A stretch of 64,000 nucleotides of DNA from assembly GCF_001270965.1 (NCBI RefSeq), contig NZ_LGIA01000014.1:37835-101834 (forward strand), read 5' to 3'. The stretch's first letter is position 1. Every line of letters starts with the position of its first letter. The translations under genes were made by a program, and so were the position numbers. Below are positions 46,520 through 55,859 of this stretch, in pieces. Source of the stretch: Sunxiuqinia dokdonensis (GTDB lineage Bacteria > Bacteroidota > Bacteroidia > Bacteroidales > Prolixibacteraceae). Under the pieces are notes generated by a model. It worked only from the letters and a program-made list of their open reading frames with translations, was not told the origin of the DNA and did no database searches.

Positions 46520-47631
46520 AAGTGAGACCAAATATCCTTTTTCTCCTTCATCTTCCTCCTCCAGTTCATGGATCATCCATGGTGGGCCAATATATTTATG
46601 GAAGTTCAAAAATTGCAAGCTTATTTTCAGGCAGGTATATTAATCTGTTGGCCTCGAAAAATGTGAGCAGTTCGGGGAAAGTGAGTTTGAGCAAAATAAG
46701 CAGTTTTGTTGGTATTTGGTTTAAGCTTCTGGCTGAATTGCTCAAACAAAAGCCACAATTGTGTTATTTGGCTTTAACGGTAACAGGTGCTGCCTTTTAC
46801 CGGGATGTGCTAATTGTTGCCTTATTGAAACTATTTGGAGTTAAACGTGTTTATCACCTGCACAACAAGGGTGTTAAGCGGTGGAGCGACAACAGGGTTC
46901 ATCGGCTTTTTTATCATTTTGTGTTTAAAGATGTTGATGTCATCTTATTGTCGAAACATCTTTATTCCGACATACAGGATTTTGTGCATGCATCAAAATT
47001 TCATATTTGTCCAAACGGAATACCCAATGAAAATCCAAATTCTAAAATCCAAATTCCAAGAGAAGAACGGTCAGTTGTTAAAATTTTATTTCTTTCCAAT
47101 TTGATTGAGTCGAAAGGGGTTTATGCCTTGATTGAAGCTTGTTCTATGCTGAAAAGTAAGGGGATTTCATTTCAATGTGATTTTATTGGAGGTGAAGGAG
47201 ATATTACAGCCGAACGATTTCAAGCTATGGTTGATCAATATAATTTAGCAGATCAAGTGAATTTCTTAGGTAAAAAGTATGATCAGGAGAAGTTCTTGGC
47301 TTTTGTAAGTGCCGATATTTTTGCTTTCCCGACACATTATCCCAACGAGTGCTTCCCTTTGGTTATCCTGGAAGCCATGCAATACTCACTTCCAGTTATC
47401 TCTACTTTTGAAGGGGGGATACCAGATGTAATTGAAGATGGAATAACTGGATTTCTTGTGCCACAGAAGGATGTAGAGGCGCTGGCTTCAAAACTTGAGT
47501 TCTTGATCAACAATCCAAAGGTGCGCCACCAAATGGGGGCAGCTGGAAGACAAAAATTTGAGAATGAGTTTAAGTTGGAAGTCTTCGAGAATAGGCTGAC
47601 TGACATTCTCCAACAAATCATCGACGAATGA
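46516..47631 (+). CDS. Glycosyltransferase family 4
   Basis: The 371-residue GT-B protein has LLHLPPPVHGSSMVGQYIYG at the N-terminus and a C-terminal donor domain with ILFLSNLIESKGVYALIEA, FAFPTHYPNECFPLVILEAM and GGIPDVIEDGITGFLVP. The E-x7-E pair is E-C-F-P-L-V-I-L-E. The start is uncertain: TTG at 46516 overlaps the previous stop, and GTG at 46522 gives VRPNILFLL. It is AT-rich. Confidence 0.92.
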   Translation: MKVRPNILFLLHLPPPVHGSSMVGQYIYGSSKIASLFSGRYINLLASKNVSSSGKVSLSKISSFVGIWFKLLAELLKQKPQLCYLALTVTGAAFYRDVLIVALLKLFGVKRVYHLHNKGVKRWSDNRVHRLFYHFVFKDVDVILLSKHLYSDIQDFVHASKFHICPNGIPNENPNSKIQIPREERSVVKILFLSNLIESKGVYALIEACSMLKSKGISFQCDFIGGEGDITAERFQAMVDQYNLADQVNFLGKKYDQEKFLAFVSADIFAFPTHYPNECFPLVILEAMQYSLPVISTFEGGIPDVIEDGITGFLVPQKDVEALASKLEFLINNPKVRHQMGAAGRQKFENEFKLEVFENRLTDILQQIIDE

Positions 47632-47707
47632 CTTCAATGGAGTTAACCACACTCTGAAAGCAGCAGTTCGCTTACTGTTTCCCCAATATATATTTTATCA
47701 TACTACC

Positions 47708-48439
47708 ATGAATGAATCTACTACACCTTTGTTAGGCTATTCAATTTATAGTCATGACTTATCGACGATTCGGACGAACAGCCGGCTTGTGATCAACACG
47801 CTGAACGGTCATTCCTATAACGTGGCAAAAAAAGATTCGCTGTTTAACGAGGCATTAAAAGCTTCCGATATTCTATTGCCCGATGGCGATAGCGTGGTCC
47901 TTAGCGTGAAGTGGTTAGGCGGTGCAAGAATCCGGAAGGTTGCCGGCTACGATTTGTTTATGTATTTGATGAATCGTCTCCACGAGGAAAACGGATCTTG
48001 CTTTTTCCTGGGTGCCATGGAAGGAACATTGGATAAAATAAAAAACAAAATATCGAATGAATTTCCCAATGTCCGGGTAGGAAGTTTCTCTCCTCCCTTT
48101 AAAGCCGAATTTTCGGAGGAAGACAACGAGCTGATGCGAAAGCATGTCAGCCGTTTTTCACCCGACGTTTTGTTTGTTGGAATGACTGCGCCAAAACAGG
48201 AGAAGTGGGTTCATCTGAATAAAGAAAAGCTGGATGCACGGATTATCTGTTCCATTGGCGCAGTCTTCGACTTTTACGCCGGTACAGCAAAACGCCCACC
48301 CCAGTGGATGATTAAGCTAAAATTGGAATGGCTGGGCCGGCTGCTGAAGGAACCCAAACGCCTCTGGCATCGGTATCTTGTATCGACACCAGTTTTACTC
48401 GTTGACGTGTTGCGTTATAAACTAAAAATCAAGAACTAA
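47708..48439 (+). CDS. WecG/TagA/CpsF family glycosyltransferase (GT26)
   Basis: The 243-residue protein has the GT26 signatures LPDGDSVVLSVKWLGG, FFLGAMEGTLDKIKNKISNE and CSIGAVFDFYAGTAKRPPQW with EWLGRLLKEPKRLWHRYL. Members add the second sugar (often ManNAc or ManNAcA) to the undecaprenyl-PP-linked first sugar at the membrane. No polyprenyl-phosphate sugar-1-phosphate transferase is visible in the window, so the initiating enzyme must lie elsewhere. Confidence 0.95.
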   Translation: MNESTTPLLGYSIYSHDLSTIRTNSRLVINTLNGHSYNVAKKDSLFNEALKASDILLPDGDSVVLSVKWLGGARIRKVAGYDLFMYLMNRLHEENGSCFFLGAMEGTLDKIKNKISNEFPNVRVGSFSPPFKAEFSEEDNELMRKHVSRFSPDVLFVGMTAPKQEKWVHLNKEKLDARIICSIGAVFDFYAGTAKRPPQWMIKLKLEWLGRLLKEPKRLWHRYLVSTPVLLVDVLRYKLKIKN

Positions 48440-48456
48440 ATCGTAAAAAAACAAGC

Positions 48457-49029
48457 ATGCTCAAAATATGGGTCAGTGGGCTGTTGATGACGGTCCTGAT
48501 GACCATCTGCAGTACGACAGCGCATGGCGAATCGGGAGAGCGGATCCAAATAGAATCAGAATTGACACCGAAGCCTGCAAGCGACCAGTTTTTGGTTTCG
48601 ATCTGGGGCCCTACCCGACCCAAGCGCTTTTGGCTGGGAGGCGGCTTTTCGTCAGACTTTTGGAACCAAAGTTACGTGGGAGGCAAAGGAATACTCGACT
48701 ACCTGTTGTGGAGCCGGCTTACGCTGGGGCTGGAAGCGGGAGCCTGGGTGGGCGACACCTCCCTGCAATCGAAACGCACACTGGCTTCAGGAATACGTGC
48801 CAGCTATCAGTTTATCCCCTTCAACCGGTCACTGCGCAGAAGGCCCTGGAGTCTGTACGCCGGAATGAGTTGCGGCGCCGTATTTGGCGCCGGCCATAAA
48901 GAAATTGACATGATCGACCCTTATGTGGATCTCCATGCCGGGGCACGCTATCTGATCAGCAATCACTGGATGCTCTTTAGCGAAATTACTGGGCGCAACG
49001 CTACGGTGGGACTTGGCCTAAGGTTTTAA
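48457..49029 (+). CDS. Small outer-membrane beta-barrel protein at the end of arm 1
   Basis: The 190-residue protein has a signal peptide (about 1-24, STTAHG), then alternating strands such as KRFWLGGGFSSDFWNQSYVG and LTLGLEAGAWVGD, ending in ATVGLGLRF with a terminal Phe. This fits an eight-stranded barrel. It starts 17 bp after the GT26 gene, so it is co-transcribed and may help export or anchor the polysaccharide; that role is inferred. Confidence 0.8.
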   Translation: MLKIWVSGLLMTVLMTICSTTAHGESGERIQIESELTPKPASDQFLVSIWGPTRPKRFWLGGGFSSDFWNQSYVGGKGILDYLLWSRLTLGLEAGAWVGDTSLQSKRTLASGIRASYQFIPFNRSLRRRPWSLYAGMSCGAVFGAGHKEIDMIDPYVDLHAGARYLISNHWMLFSEITGRNATVGLGLRF

Positions 49030-49218
49030 GAATCGTTATCAACACCACGGAAAACAGGAAAAAGTAGCCTTTGAACAATCTTTATCCAATCTCTGGCGTA
49101 CCGAACATTCAGCAAACGAAATCACACTTCGGAAGCCACGATACCCGGCAACCACCTCCCCCTGCGCTACGCTTGAGTACTCCTTGCGTCAAAAGCCGGA
49201 CAGGCTCTTGGAAAGGGC

Positions 49219-49382
49219 AAACCACCTCCCCCCGATTCTCGGGGTACTCCTCCTTGAAAAAAGGAGGAGAAAAGGGCGCACCTTGCGGAGGTTTGGAGCT
49301 GAAAGCAAGCGGGATGTCACTGCCGCAAATTCTCCTCCTTACAAAGGAGGAGTACTCCCGGTTTACCGGGAGGGAGGTGGTT
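49219..49382. repeat. Long imperfect inverted repeat (REP/MITE-like)
   Basis: The left arm (49219-49270: AACCACCTCCCCC ... GTACTCCTCCTT ... AAGGAGGAG) is mirrored by the right arm (49325-49382: CTCCTCCTT ... AAGGAGGAGTACTCCC ... GGGAGGTGGTT). Each arm itself contains an AAGGAGGAG/CTCCTCCTT hairpin and a CCCCGA/TCGGGG or CCCGGT/ACCGGG hairpin. The pattern is of a mobile or REP-like intergenic element. Confidence 0.75.
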
Positions 49383-49540
49383 GGATTCTTCTTTTTAGCT
49401 TTCAGCATGCAAATGCCACGGACGATCGGTTAGCGACGGAGGCGCAAGAGTACTAACAGGAGCAATCAGAAACACCGAACAAGAAACAAGGAACAAGAAA
49501 ACCAAAATCTCCAATGACCAATCCCGAATCACCAATAAAA

Positions 49541-49589
49541 AAAACCACCCACAGAGCAGCATTAATCTCCTGCTCCGTGGGTGGTTCAT
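49541..49589 (-). terminator. Terminator of the giant surface-protein gene
   Basis: AACCACCCAC-A-GAGCAG pairs with CTGCTC-C-GTGGGTGGTT around a short loop. On the minus strand it is followed by TTTTTTTTATTGG, so it serves the minus-strand gene ending at 49614; it may also block read-through from arm 1. Confidence 0.9.
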
Positions 49590-49613
49590 TACAATAGGTA
49601 TTTGAATGCCAGC

Positions 49614-52600
49614 TTACATGATCACAATCTTGTCCTGAAAGATTTGTCTTTTGGAAATGAGTTTGATAATGTAAGTTCCTTTGTTGAGGTTCGATAAATC
49701 GAGGCGTTCTTCCAGGTTTCCAAATGAAGCTGAAACGAGTTGTTTGCTGACCAAATTGCCGGTCATGCTGAACAGGAACAATTCACAGTCGTCTGAGCTC
49801 AGGTTATTGGCGCGAACATTAACTTGCCCGTTCGATGGATTTGGATAGACCATCACATCCAAGGCATTCGCTGTTGGGTCAATGCTTGTATTGACACCAT
49901 TGCCCATGAGCACGTTGTTTGTGACCTCGTAGTTGTCGAAAGGCTCCATCTCGTTGCCTGATGCATCATAGATGGGCGTTGCTCCCCGGCTGTAGCTCAC
50001 GATGATCTCATCTTCGTATTCATATTTGAATTCCAAATCGAGGTAGATTTCATTGTCCTTGATGGACACGTGGCGGACAATATTCCCATCGCTCAGGGTA
50101 AAATCGGATGAGATTTGTGCACTTTTCAAGTTGTCCGTTTCCAGCGGTTCGCTGTAAGCCAGGATAATGCGTTTTGGATTGTTGTTTTTTACTTCGCCAT
50201 TCACAATCTTACCATTAATCACAATATTGATGGTGATATAAGCGCTTGCGGACAAGGGCTCCATGGCATTATCCGTTACCTCCACTTCAAGCACAACGGT
50301 TTCAGAAGTGGTCAATTGGATCGCGTCGGTGGCATACAAACCGCCGGTGGCCGGGTCAATGGTAAATAGACCCTCTTCGTTACCTGAAACGATGGCAAAC
50401 GTTAAGCTTTGTTCCAGGTTGGAATCACTCGCCAGCACCTGTCCGATCATATCCCCCAACTTATTATTCTTTCGAATCTCGAAGCTTTGATCAGCAATCA
50501 CCGGACTCTGATTAGCAAAGGCAGGCGTGATGTGAATGGTGATCTTGCCATGGGCCGAAAGTGGCATTTGATGATCGTCCGTAACCTGAACCACAAGCGT
50601 TAGGCTTTCATTACTTTCGAATGAAATCGCCTGATTGGCAAATATTTCTCCGGTTTCGGGATTGACTTTGAATAAGCCGGATTCGTTTCCTTGTACGATT
50701 GAATACGTGAGCTGCTGACCAGCGTCAGGATCTGAAGCCAAGATTTGTCCAATGAATTGATTGCTGACCAAATCACCATCAATTTCAATAGACTGGTCGG
50801 CAATGGCCGGACTCTGGTTAAGCTGAATTCCTTTGATGTTGATTGAAGCCGTAGCACTGACTGACAGCGATTGCTCACCATTGTCTTTCACCTCAACCGT
50901 CAAAACAACGGTTTGATCATTGGTGGTGATAAAATCAGCAGCCGCACGAATTTCTCCGTTCTCAGAATTGATGGTAAACAAGCCCGCTGCATTTCCACCG
51001 GTAATGGCATAAGTCAGCAACTGGCCTGCGTCGGGATCAGACGCAACAATCTTTCCAATGAAATCATTCACCTCAAAATTACCTTCCACGTCAACGGTCA
51101 GGTTTTGTGCGACCGGACTTTGATTGATTTCGACAATTTTCAGGCTGATAATCGTCATGTCTGCATGGGCTGATAAAGGATTTTCTCCATTGTCAGTTAC
51201 TTGAACCATGAGCGAAAATAACTGGTCAATTGTAGCGGAAATGTTCGTGTTAGCGAAGATTTCACCGGTTTCCGGATTGATTTTAAATAGACCGGCTTCA
51301 TTTCCCTGAACAATAGCATAGGTCAGTTGCTGATCCACGTCGGGATCAGACGCCACCACCTGCAGAATAAAATCATTCGTTTGAATCTCCTCTTTCAGCT
51401 CAACGGTCTGGTCTTCAATAACCGGACTCTGATTTAGCTGAATTCCTTTGATATTGATCGTTGCAGTGGCATTCACAGCTAACGACTCTTCGCCATTGTC
51501 TTTCACTTCAACCGTCAAAACAACCGTTTGGTCATTGGTGGTGATAAAATCAGCAGCCGCGCGAATTTCTCCGTTTTCAGAATTGATGGTAAACAAGCCC
51601 GCTGCATTTCCACCGGTAATGGAATAAGTCAATACCTGGCCGGCATCCGGATCAGACGCGTCAATCTTTCCAATGATATCATTCATCTCAAAATTACCTT
51701 CGACCTCAACAGTCAGATTCTGTGCGACAGGACTTTGGTTGATTTCAGCAATTTTCAGGCTAATAATCGTCATATCGGCTTGGGCTGATAAGGAATTCTC
51801 CGCATTGTCGGTTACCTGCACCACAAGTAAAAATGACTGGTCGATTGTTGTGGGAATGCTTGCGTTGGCGAAGATCTCGCCGGTTTCCGGATTGATTTTA
51901 AATAGCCCGGCTTCATTTCCCTGAATAATGGCATAAGTCAGTTGCTGATCCGTGTCGGGATCAGACGCCACCACCTGCAGAATAAAATCATTCGTTTGAA
52001 TTTCCTCTTTCAGTTCAACGGTTTGGTCTTCAACAACCGGACTCTGGTTGATTTGAATTCCTTTGATATTGATTGTTGCGGTGGCATTCACAGCTAAGGA
52101 CTCCTCGCCATTGTCTTTCACTTCAACCGTTAAAACAACCGTCTGGTCATTGGTGGTGATAAAATCAGCAGCCGCACGAATTTCTCCGTTTTCAGAATTA
52201 ATGGCAAACAAGCCCGCTGCATTTCCACCGGTGATGGAATAAGTCAATAACTGCCCGGCATCGGGATCAGACGCTATGATCTTTCCAATGATATCATTCA
52301 CCTCAAAATTACCTTCGACCTCAACAGTCAGGTTTTGTGCAACCGGACTTTGATTGACCTCAACCGCCTGAATAGAAATGTGTATCTCTGCAGTAGCCGA
52401 CAATGGCTCCTGATGATTATCGGTAACTTGCACCTGCAGCGTGATTGATTCGTCAGCATTTGCTGGAATGTCGGTATTGGCAAAAATTTCTCCGGTTTCA
52501 GGATTAATTTTAAACAGTCCTGCTGTGTTTCCTGCGGTCAGGGTATAGCTAAGCGTTTGATCTACATCCGCATCGGTAGCTACAATTTTTCCAACAAGTT

Positions 52601-55600
52601 CATTCGCCACTTTGGGCTCGGCAATCGCAAACGATTGTGCTTGAATTTCCGGTGCTTGGTTGGGTTCAACACTTACTCGATTGTAAAGTTCGCTAATCTC
52701 AATATCGGTCAATGCCGTGTTGTAAATGCGAACTTCGTCGATCAAGCCTTCATACAACAGGGTCGGATTTTCGTCATCCCTTCCGGCACCGATCAGTAAA
52801 TTGTAGCCTTCGCCCGATTCAATCGATCCGGTCGCATCTACAGTAAACAGAATTTCGCCGTCGAGGTAAATTATCTTTTTGCTTCCATCGTAGGAGACTG
52901 CCAGATGATGCCAGTTTCCATCCCACAAGCTGGCGATGTTGGGAATACTCGTCCAGGCTGATGTTGTTCCTGAGGTTTTAAAGGAAATGCTTTGATTTCC
53001 CGGATGGATATACAGGGCATAAGTGTCAGTATTCGGTCCGCCATGCATGATGATGCCCTGATAACCAGTTGAGATTGACTGTGGTTGAATCCAGGCACTT
53101 AAAGTCAGCTCGTCCTGAACGTTGGCGCCAAAGCTGTTTCCCAGGTTGATGTGTCCTGTGCCTGTCAGTTTCAGACCATCGCCGTTCACGCCTTCAACCC
53201 GAAGTTCTTCATTCATCAGGGTTCCGTCGTTTGAGCCTTGCGAGTCAACCACAGTTGCACCGGCAGGTTCTTCAAACAAATATTCGGAAAATGCAGGCGA
53301 TAAGTCTGGCAAGGCAATGGATACCGAACGACTGATTGCTGAGGAGATATTTCCTGCGTCATCTTTTGCCCAGGCATACAGTGTATGGGTTCCCTCTGCG
53401 GAGAAAGTGTAAGTCTCAGGTGCCGATGTGGTCCATTGGCTATCATCAGCTGTCGGTGTGGTTGCAGTCTCAGTCAACTGGTATCCCACAACAGCGGTAT
53501 TGTCCGAAGCGGTCAATTCACTAATCGGAATCGTTAACGCACTGTAGTTTGAAGGAATTGAAAAGGACGCAATCATCGGAGAAGTTGTGTCCGGAGCTGG
53601 CGCCGCTTCAATGGCATTGATCCGGATGGTAATCTCGGCGCTGGCCGAAAGCGGACTGGAGGCGTTATCAGTCACCTGCACGGTCAAAACCAGGGTTTGA
53701 TCGGTTGTTGCCGGAATAGATGCAATGGCAAGCAAATCCCCGGTCAATGCTTCCAGGGCAAACTGGTTGTCGCCATTTCCTTCCAGAATGGTGTAGGTCA
53801 ATTCCTGCCCGGCATCTGCATCGTTTGCGATGATTTGTCCAATCAAATCGTTCACATCTTTTGGGCTGCTGATATCAAAAGACTGATTGTGAATTTCAGG
53901 GGCCTGGTTGGCTTTTTCGGCCGTTTTCTTGGTGGTCTTAATCAGAATCTGGGAAGTAAAAGGCTCCAGACTAATACTGCCGGCAACTTCCTTCCCATCT
54001 AAATCCCGGTAAATCGAACTCCCAAGATCAATGGCTTTGGTTTGTTTGGTAGCATTGTAGAAGAGTTCCTCTTTCTCGCCATCAGCGAGAGGAGAACCAT
54101 CGAAAGTTGAGTTGGCATCCTGGCCTGTGGCGGATTTCCAATTTTCAAAAGTCAAAAAAGAATCCTGACTCCTGAAAGTACCAACCTTGTGCTTGCTGTA
54201 ATACTTATTATTATTGTAGATATGGGTAGCTCCCTTCCTTTGACCAACAACTCTTGTATCTGAAAAATTATCAAAATTCTTTTCAAAAACATACACGATA
54301 TTGCGTGTTATCAAACAATTTTCGTTTTCTTCATCGCTATATATACCGTATAAAGCGTCTAGTATCGTATTGTCGTCAACAGTTATATTTCCATTTTCAT
54401 GTAAGTAAATTCCACCGTTTCCAGAATAGGCAATCGTATTGCCTTGTATCAAGACATCTTTAATGTTATTGTCCATGTATATACCATAACCATAAGTCCG
54501 ATCCAAGACTCCTCCCTCTTTGGTACCTCTGGAATATAAAACAATATTGTTTGTCACGGAACTCCCAGATACACCAGTGTTTGCATAGTTGCTGGTCCAA
54601 GTGTATATTGCGCCTCCATCGTCTTTAACAAGGCACACGTTTTTTATATAGTTTTTATCAATAATTGTGTTTGGAGTGTCCCATCTAATACCTATGTAGC
54701 CAACATTTTCAATTCTGTTGTATCGGAAAATATTATTGCGACCATAAGGATTGTAGATTGCAACCCCTTCCATAGGACCTCCCATCCCTGTTACACCGAG
54801 GTTCTCCAGCAAGGCGGTATTGTAAACTCTATTATCCAGAAACTTAGAATCACTTGTATTAGCCCAGATGCCATTGTTGCTTGCCCCATTAATATAATTG
54901 TTCTGGTAGTTTCCATTGCTGTCGTGATTGATACGTAAACCTTCCGCCTCCGGGAAATGTATGCCCACATTATTTATTGTTAGGTGCTCACAATAGTCAG
55001 CGCTAAGCCCAATATCTGAAGCATGGAGAAGGTCAAGGTTTTCAACGACAATATGATCTCTGTTGTTGATAAGCATTCCAGTAGTTAGATAAGAACCCCT
55101 AATGCTGTAGTTTGCAGGAGACTCTCCAGTAGGAGTCCACAAATAAACCGTTTTTGAATTAGTATCGAAGTAAAACTCTTGGGGAGCCGTTAAATATTCA
55201 AGTTTATTGGCTAAAAAATAACCGTCTCCGACACTTAGAGGATACAATGGTGCACTATTAATTGAAAGGTTTTGGTTGTGATTTCCTCCGACAACTGTTT
55301 TTGTTTCTACCCCCCAAGCATTTGTTCTGCAAATAAAGGTTGCTCCAACATGGCTAAAGTTGGGAAGACTGTTATCTGTAAAGTTCGTTTTACTGCCGAC
55401 AGCATCAATAATGGAATATCCGCTATCAGGATATCTTGCAAGCTTCATTTTCTCACCATCAAGGAACAGCTGGTTAATATCACTTTCAACTTTTGCCTTA
55501 TAGATATTCCCCTTGTACAAACTCCATCCCGTAATTTCCTGTGATCCATAGATCTTCGGCTTATCTCCTGAGCCATAAGCACCATAGGTAATTGGTTTTC

Positions 55601-55850
55601 CAGCACTTCCTGACGCCGGAGGTGTTAAGGTGCCGACCCATTCATCGCCCCGCTTAAATAAAATTTTGTCGCCGGCTTGTGGTTTAAAACTATTTACTTT
55701 TTCCAGGGACTTCCAGGCTTGCCCGGTTGTTGTTCCCGAATTTGAATCATTTCCTTCACTGCTGCTTACATAATAGCTTGTTTGCGCTATCAGTGCACCT
55801 GGTAGTAACAGGAATACGATTAGTATTAATCCTCTCATCTCTCTCTTCAT
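49614..55850 (-). CDS. Giant secreted beta-helix/LamG/cadherin-repeat protein with T9SS sorting domain
   Basis: The 2,078-residue protein has a signal peptide ending at LIAQ. From the N-terminus: a right-handed parallel beta-helix (to about 640; YYVSSSEGNDSNSGTTTGQA, many N-N-x-I/V turns), a cadherin-like repeat (about 650-750), an Ig-like segment, a LamG/concanavalin-like domain (about 850-1060; WDGNWHHLAVSYDG), eight further cadherin-like repeats of about 102 residues (about 1065-1880; N-Q-S/A-P starts, I-x-A-x-D-x-D/N), an SwmB/Big-like domain (about 1885-1985) and a type A T9SS C-terminal domain (VMVYPNPSNGQVNV ... GTYIIKLI). It is exported by type IX secretion to the cell surface. GTG at 55859, ATG at 55850 and ATG at 55838 are possible starts; 55850 is chosen. 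Lying between two polysaccharide arms, it may bind or cut that polysaccharide (inferred). Confidence 0.93.
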   Translation of the reverse strand: MKREMRGLILIVFLLLPGALIAQTSYYVSSSEGNDSNSGTTTGQAWKSLEKVNSFKPQAGDKILFKRGDEWVGTLTPPASGSAGKPITYGAYGSGDKPKIYGSQEITGWSLYKGNIYKAKVESDINQLFLDGEKMKLARYPDSGYSIIDAVGSKTNFTDNSLPNFSHVGATFICRTNAWGVETKTVVGGNHNQNLSINSAPLYPLSVGDGYFLANKLEYLTAPQEFYFDTNSKTVYLWTPTGESPANYSIRGSYLTTGMLINNRDHIVVENLDLLHASDIGLSADYCEHLTINNVGIHFPEAEGLRINHDSNGNYQNNYINGASNNGIWANTSDSKFLDNRVYNTALLENLGVTGMGGPMEGVAIYNPYGRNNIFRYNRIENVGYIGIRWDTPNTIIDKNYIKNVCLVKDDGGAIYTWTSNYANTGVSGSSVTNNIVLYSRGTKEGGVLDRTYGYGIYMDNNIKDVLIQGNTIAYSGNGGIYLHENGNITVDDNTILDALYGIYSDEENENCLITRNIVYVFEKNFDNFSDTRVVGQRKGATHIYNNNKYYSKHKVGTFRSQDSFLTFENWKSATGQDANSTFDGSPLADGEKEELFYNATKQTKAIDLGSSIYRDLDGKEVAGSISLEPFTSQILIKTTKKTAEKANQAPEIHNQSFDISSPKDVNDLIGQIIANDADAGQELTYTILEGNGDNQFALEALTGDLLAIASIPATTDQTLVLTVQVTDNASSPLSASAEITIRINAIEAAPAPDTTSPMIASFSIPSNYSALTIPISELTASDNTAVVGYQLTETATTPTADDSQWTTSAPETYTFSAEGTHTLYAWAKDDAGNISSAISRSVSIALPDLSPAFSEYLFEEPAGATVVDSQGSNDGTLMNEELRVEGVNGDGLKLTGTGHINLGNSFGANVQDELTLSAWIQPQSISTGYQGIIMHGGPNTDTYALYIHPGNQSISFKTSGTTSAWTSIPNIASLWDGNWHHLAVSYDGSKKIIYLDGEILFTVDATGSIESGEGYNLLIGAGRDDENPTLLYEGLIDEVRIYNTALTDIEISELYNRVSVEPNQAPEIQAQSFAIAEPKVANELVGKIVATDADVDQTLSYTLTAGNTAGLFKINPETGEIFANTDIPANADESITLQVQVTDNHQEPLSATAEIHISIQAVEVNQSPVAQNLTVEVEGNFEVNDIIGKIIASDPDAGQLLTYSITGGNAAGLFAINSENGEIRAAADFITTNDQTVVLTVEVKDNGEESLAVNATATINIKGIQINQSPVVEDQTVELKEEIQTNDFILQVVASDPDTDQQLTYAIIQGNEAGLFKINPETGEIFANASIPTTIDQSFLLVVQVTDNAENSLSAQADMTIISLKIAEINQSPVAQNLTVEVEGNFEMNDIIGKIDASDPDAGQVLTYSITGGNAAGLFTINSENGEIRAAADFITTNDQTVVLTVEVKDNGEESLAVNATATINIKGIQLNQSPVIEDQTVELKEEIQTNDFILQVVASDPDVDQQLTYAIVQGNEAGLFKINPETGEIFANTNISATIDQLFSLMVQVTDNGENPLSAHADMTIISLKIVEINQSPVAQNLTVDVEGNFEVNDFIGKIVASDPDAGQLLTYAITGGNAAGLFTINSENGEIRAAADFITTNDQTVVLTVEVKDNGEQSLSVSATASINIKGIQLNQSPAIADQSIEIDGDLVSNQFIGQILASDPDAGQQLTYSIVQGNESGLFKVNPETGEIFANQAISFESNESLTLVVQVTDDHQMPLSAHGKITIHITPAFANQSPVIADQSFEIRKNNKLGDMIGQVLASDSNLEQSLTFAIVSGNEEGLFTIDPATGGLYATDAIQLTTSETVVLEVEVTDNAMEPLSASAYITINIVINGKIVNGEVKNNNPKRIILAYSEPLETDNLKSAQISSDFTLSDGNIVRHVSIKDNEIYLDLEFKYEYEDEIIVSYSRGATPIYDASGNEMEPFDNYEVTNNVLMGNGVNTSIDPTANALDVMVYPNPSNGQVNVRANNLSSDDCELFLFSMTGNLVSKQLVSASFGNLEERLDLSNLNKGTYIIKLISKRQIFQDKIVIM
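50824..52370. repeat. 615-bp tandem duplication inside the giant gene, about 2.5 copies
   Basis: Landmarks recur at exact 615-bp steps: TGAATTCCTTTGAT at 50824, 51439 and 52054, and the GCCGC-GCGAATTTCT-type block at 50941, 51556 and 52171. Each unit encodes two cadherin-like repeats (205 residues, A and B types), giving the protein order A-B-A-B-A. Confidence 0.92.
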
Positions 55851-55859
55851 CTCTCTCAC

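Larger units (their letters stand above)
49030..49613. other. Gene-free stretch with large inverted repeat and terminator
   Basis: No credible gene; the two 90-120-codon open frames at 49071-49456 run across the inverted repeat and look non-coding. Content is the repeat at 49219-49382 and the terminator at 49541-49589. Confidence 0.7.

Noticed and set aside
48468..48899. 143-codon plus-strand frame
   Set aside because: Out-of-frame shadow of the outer-membrane protein gene at 48457.
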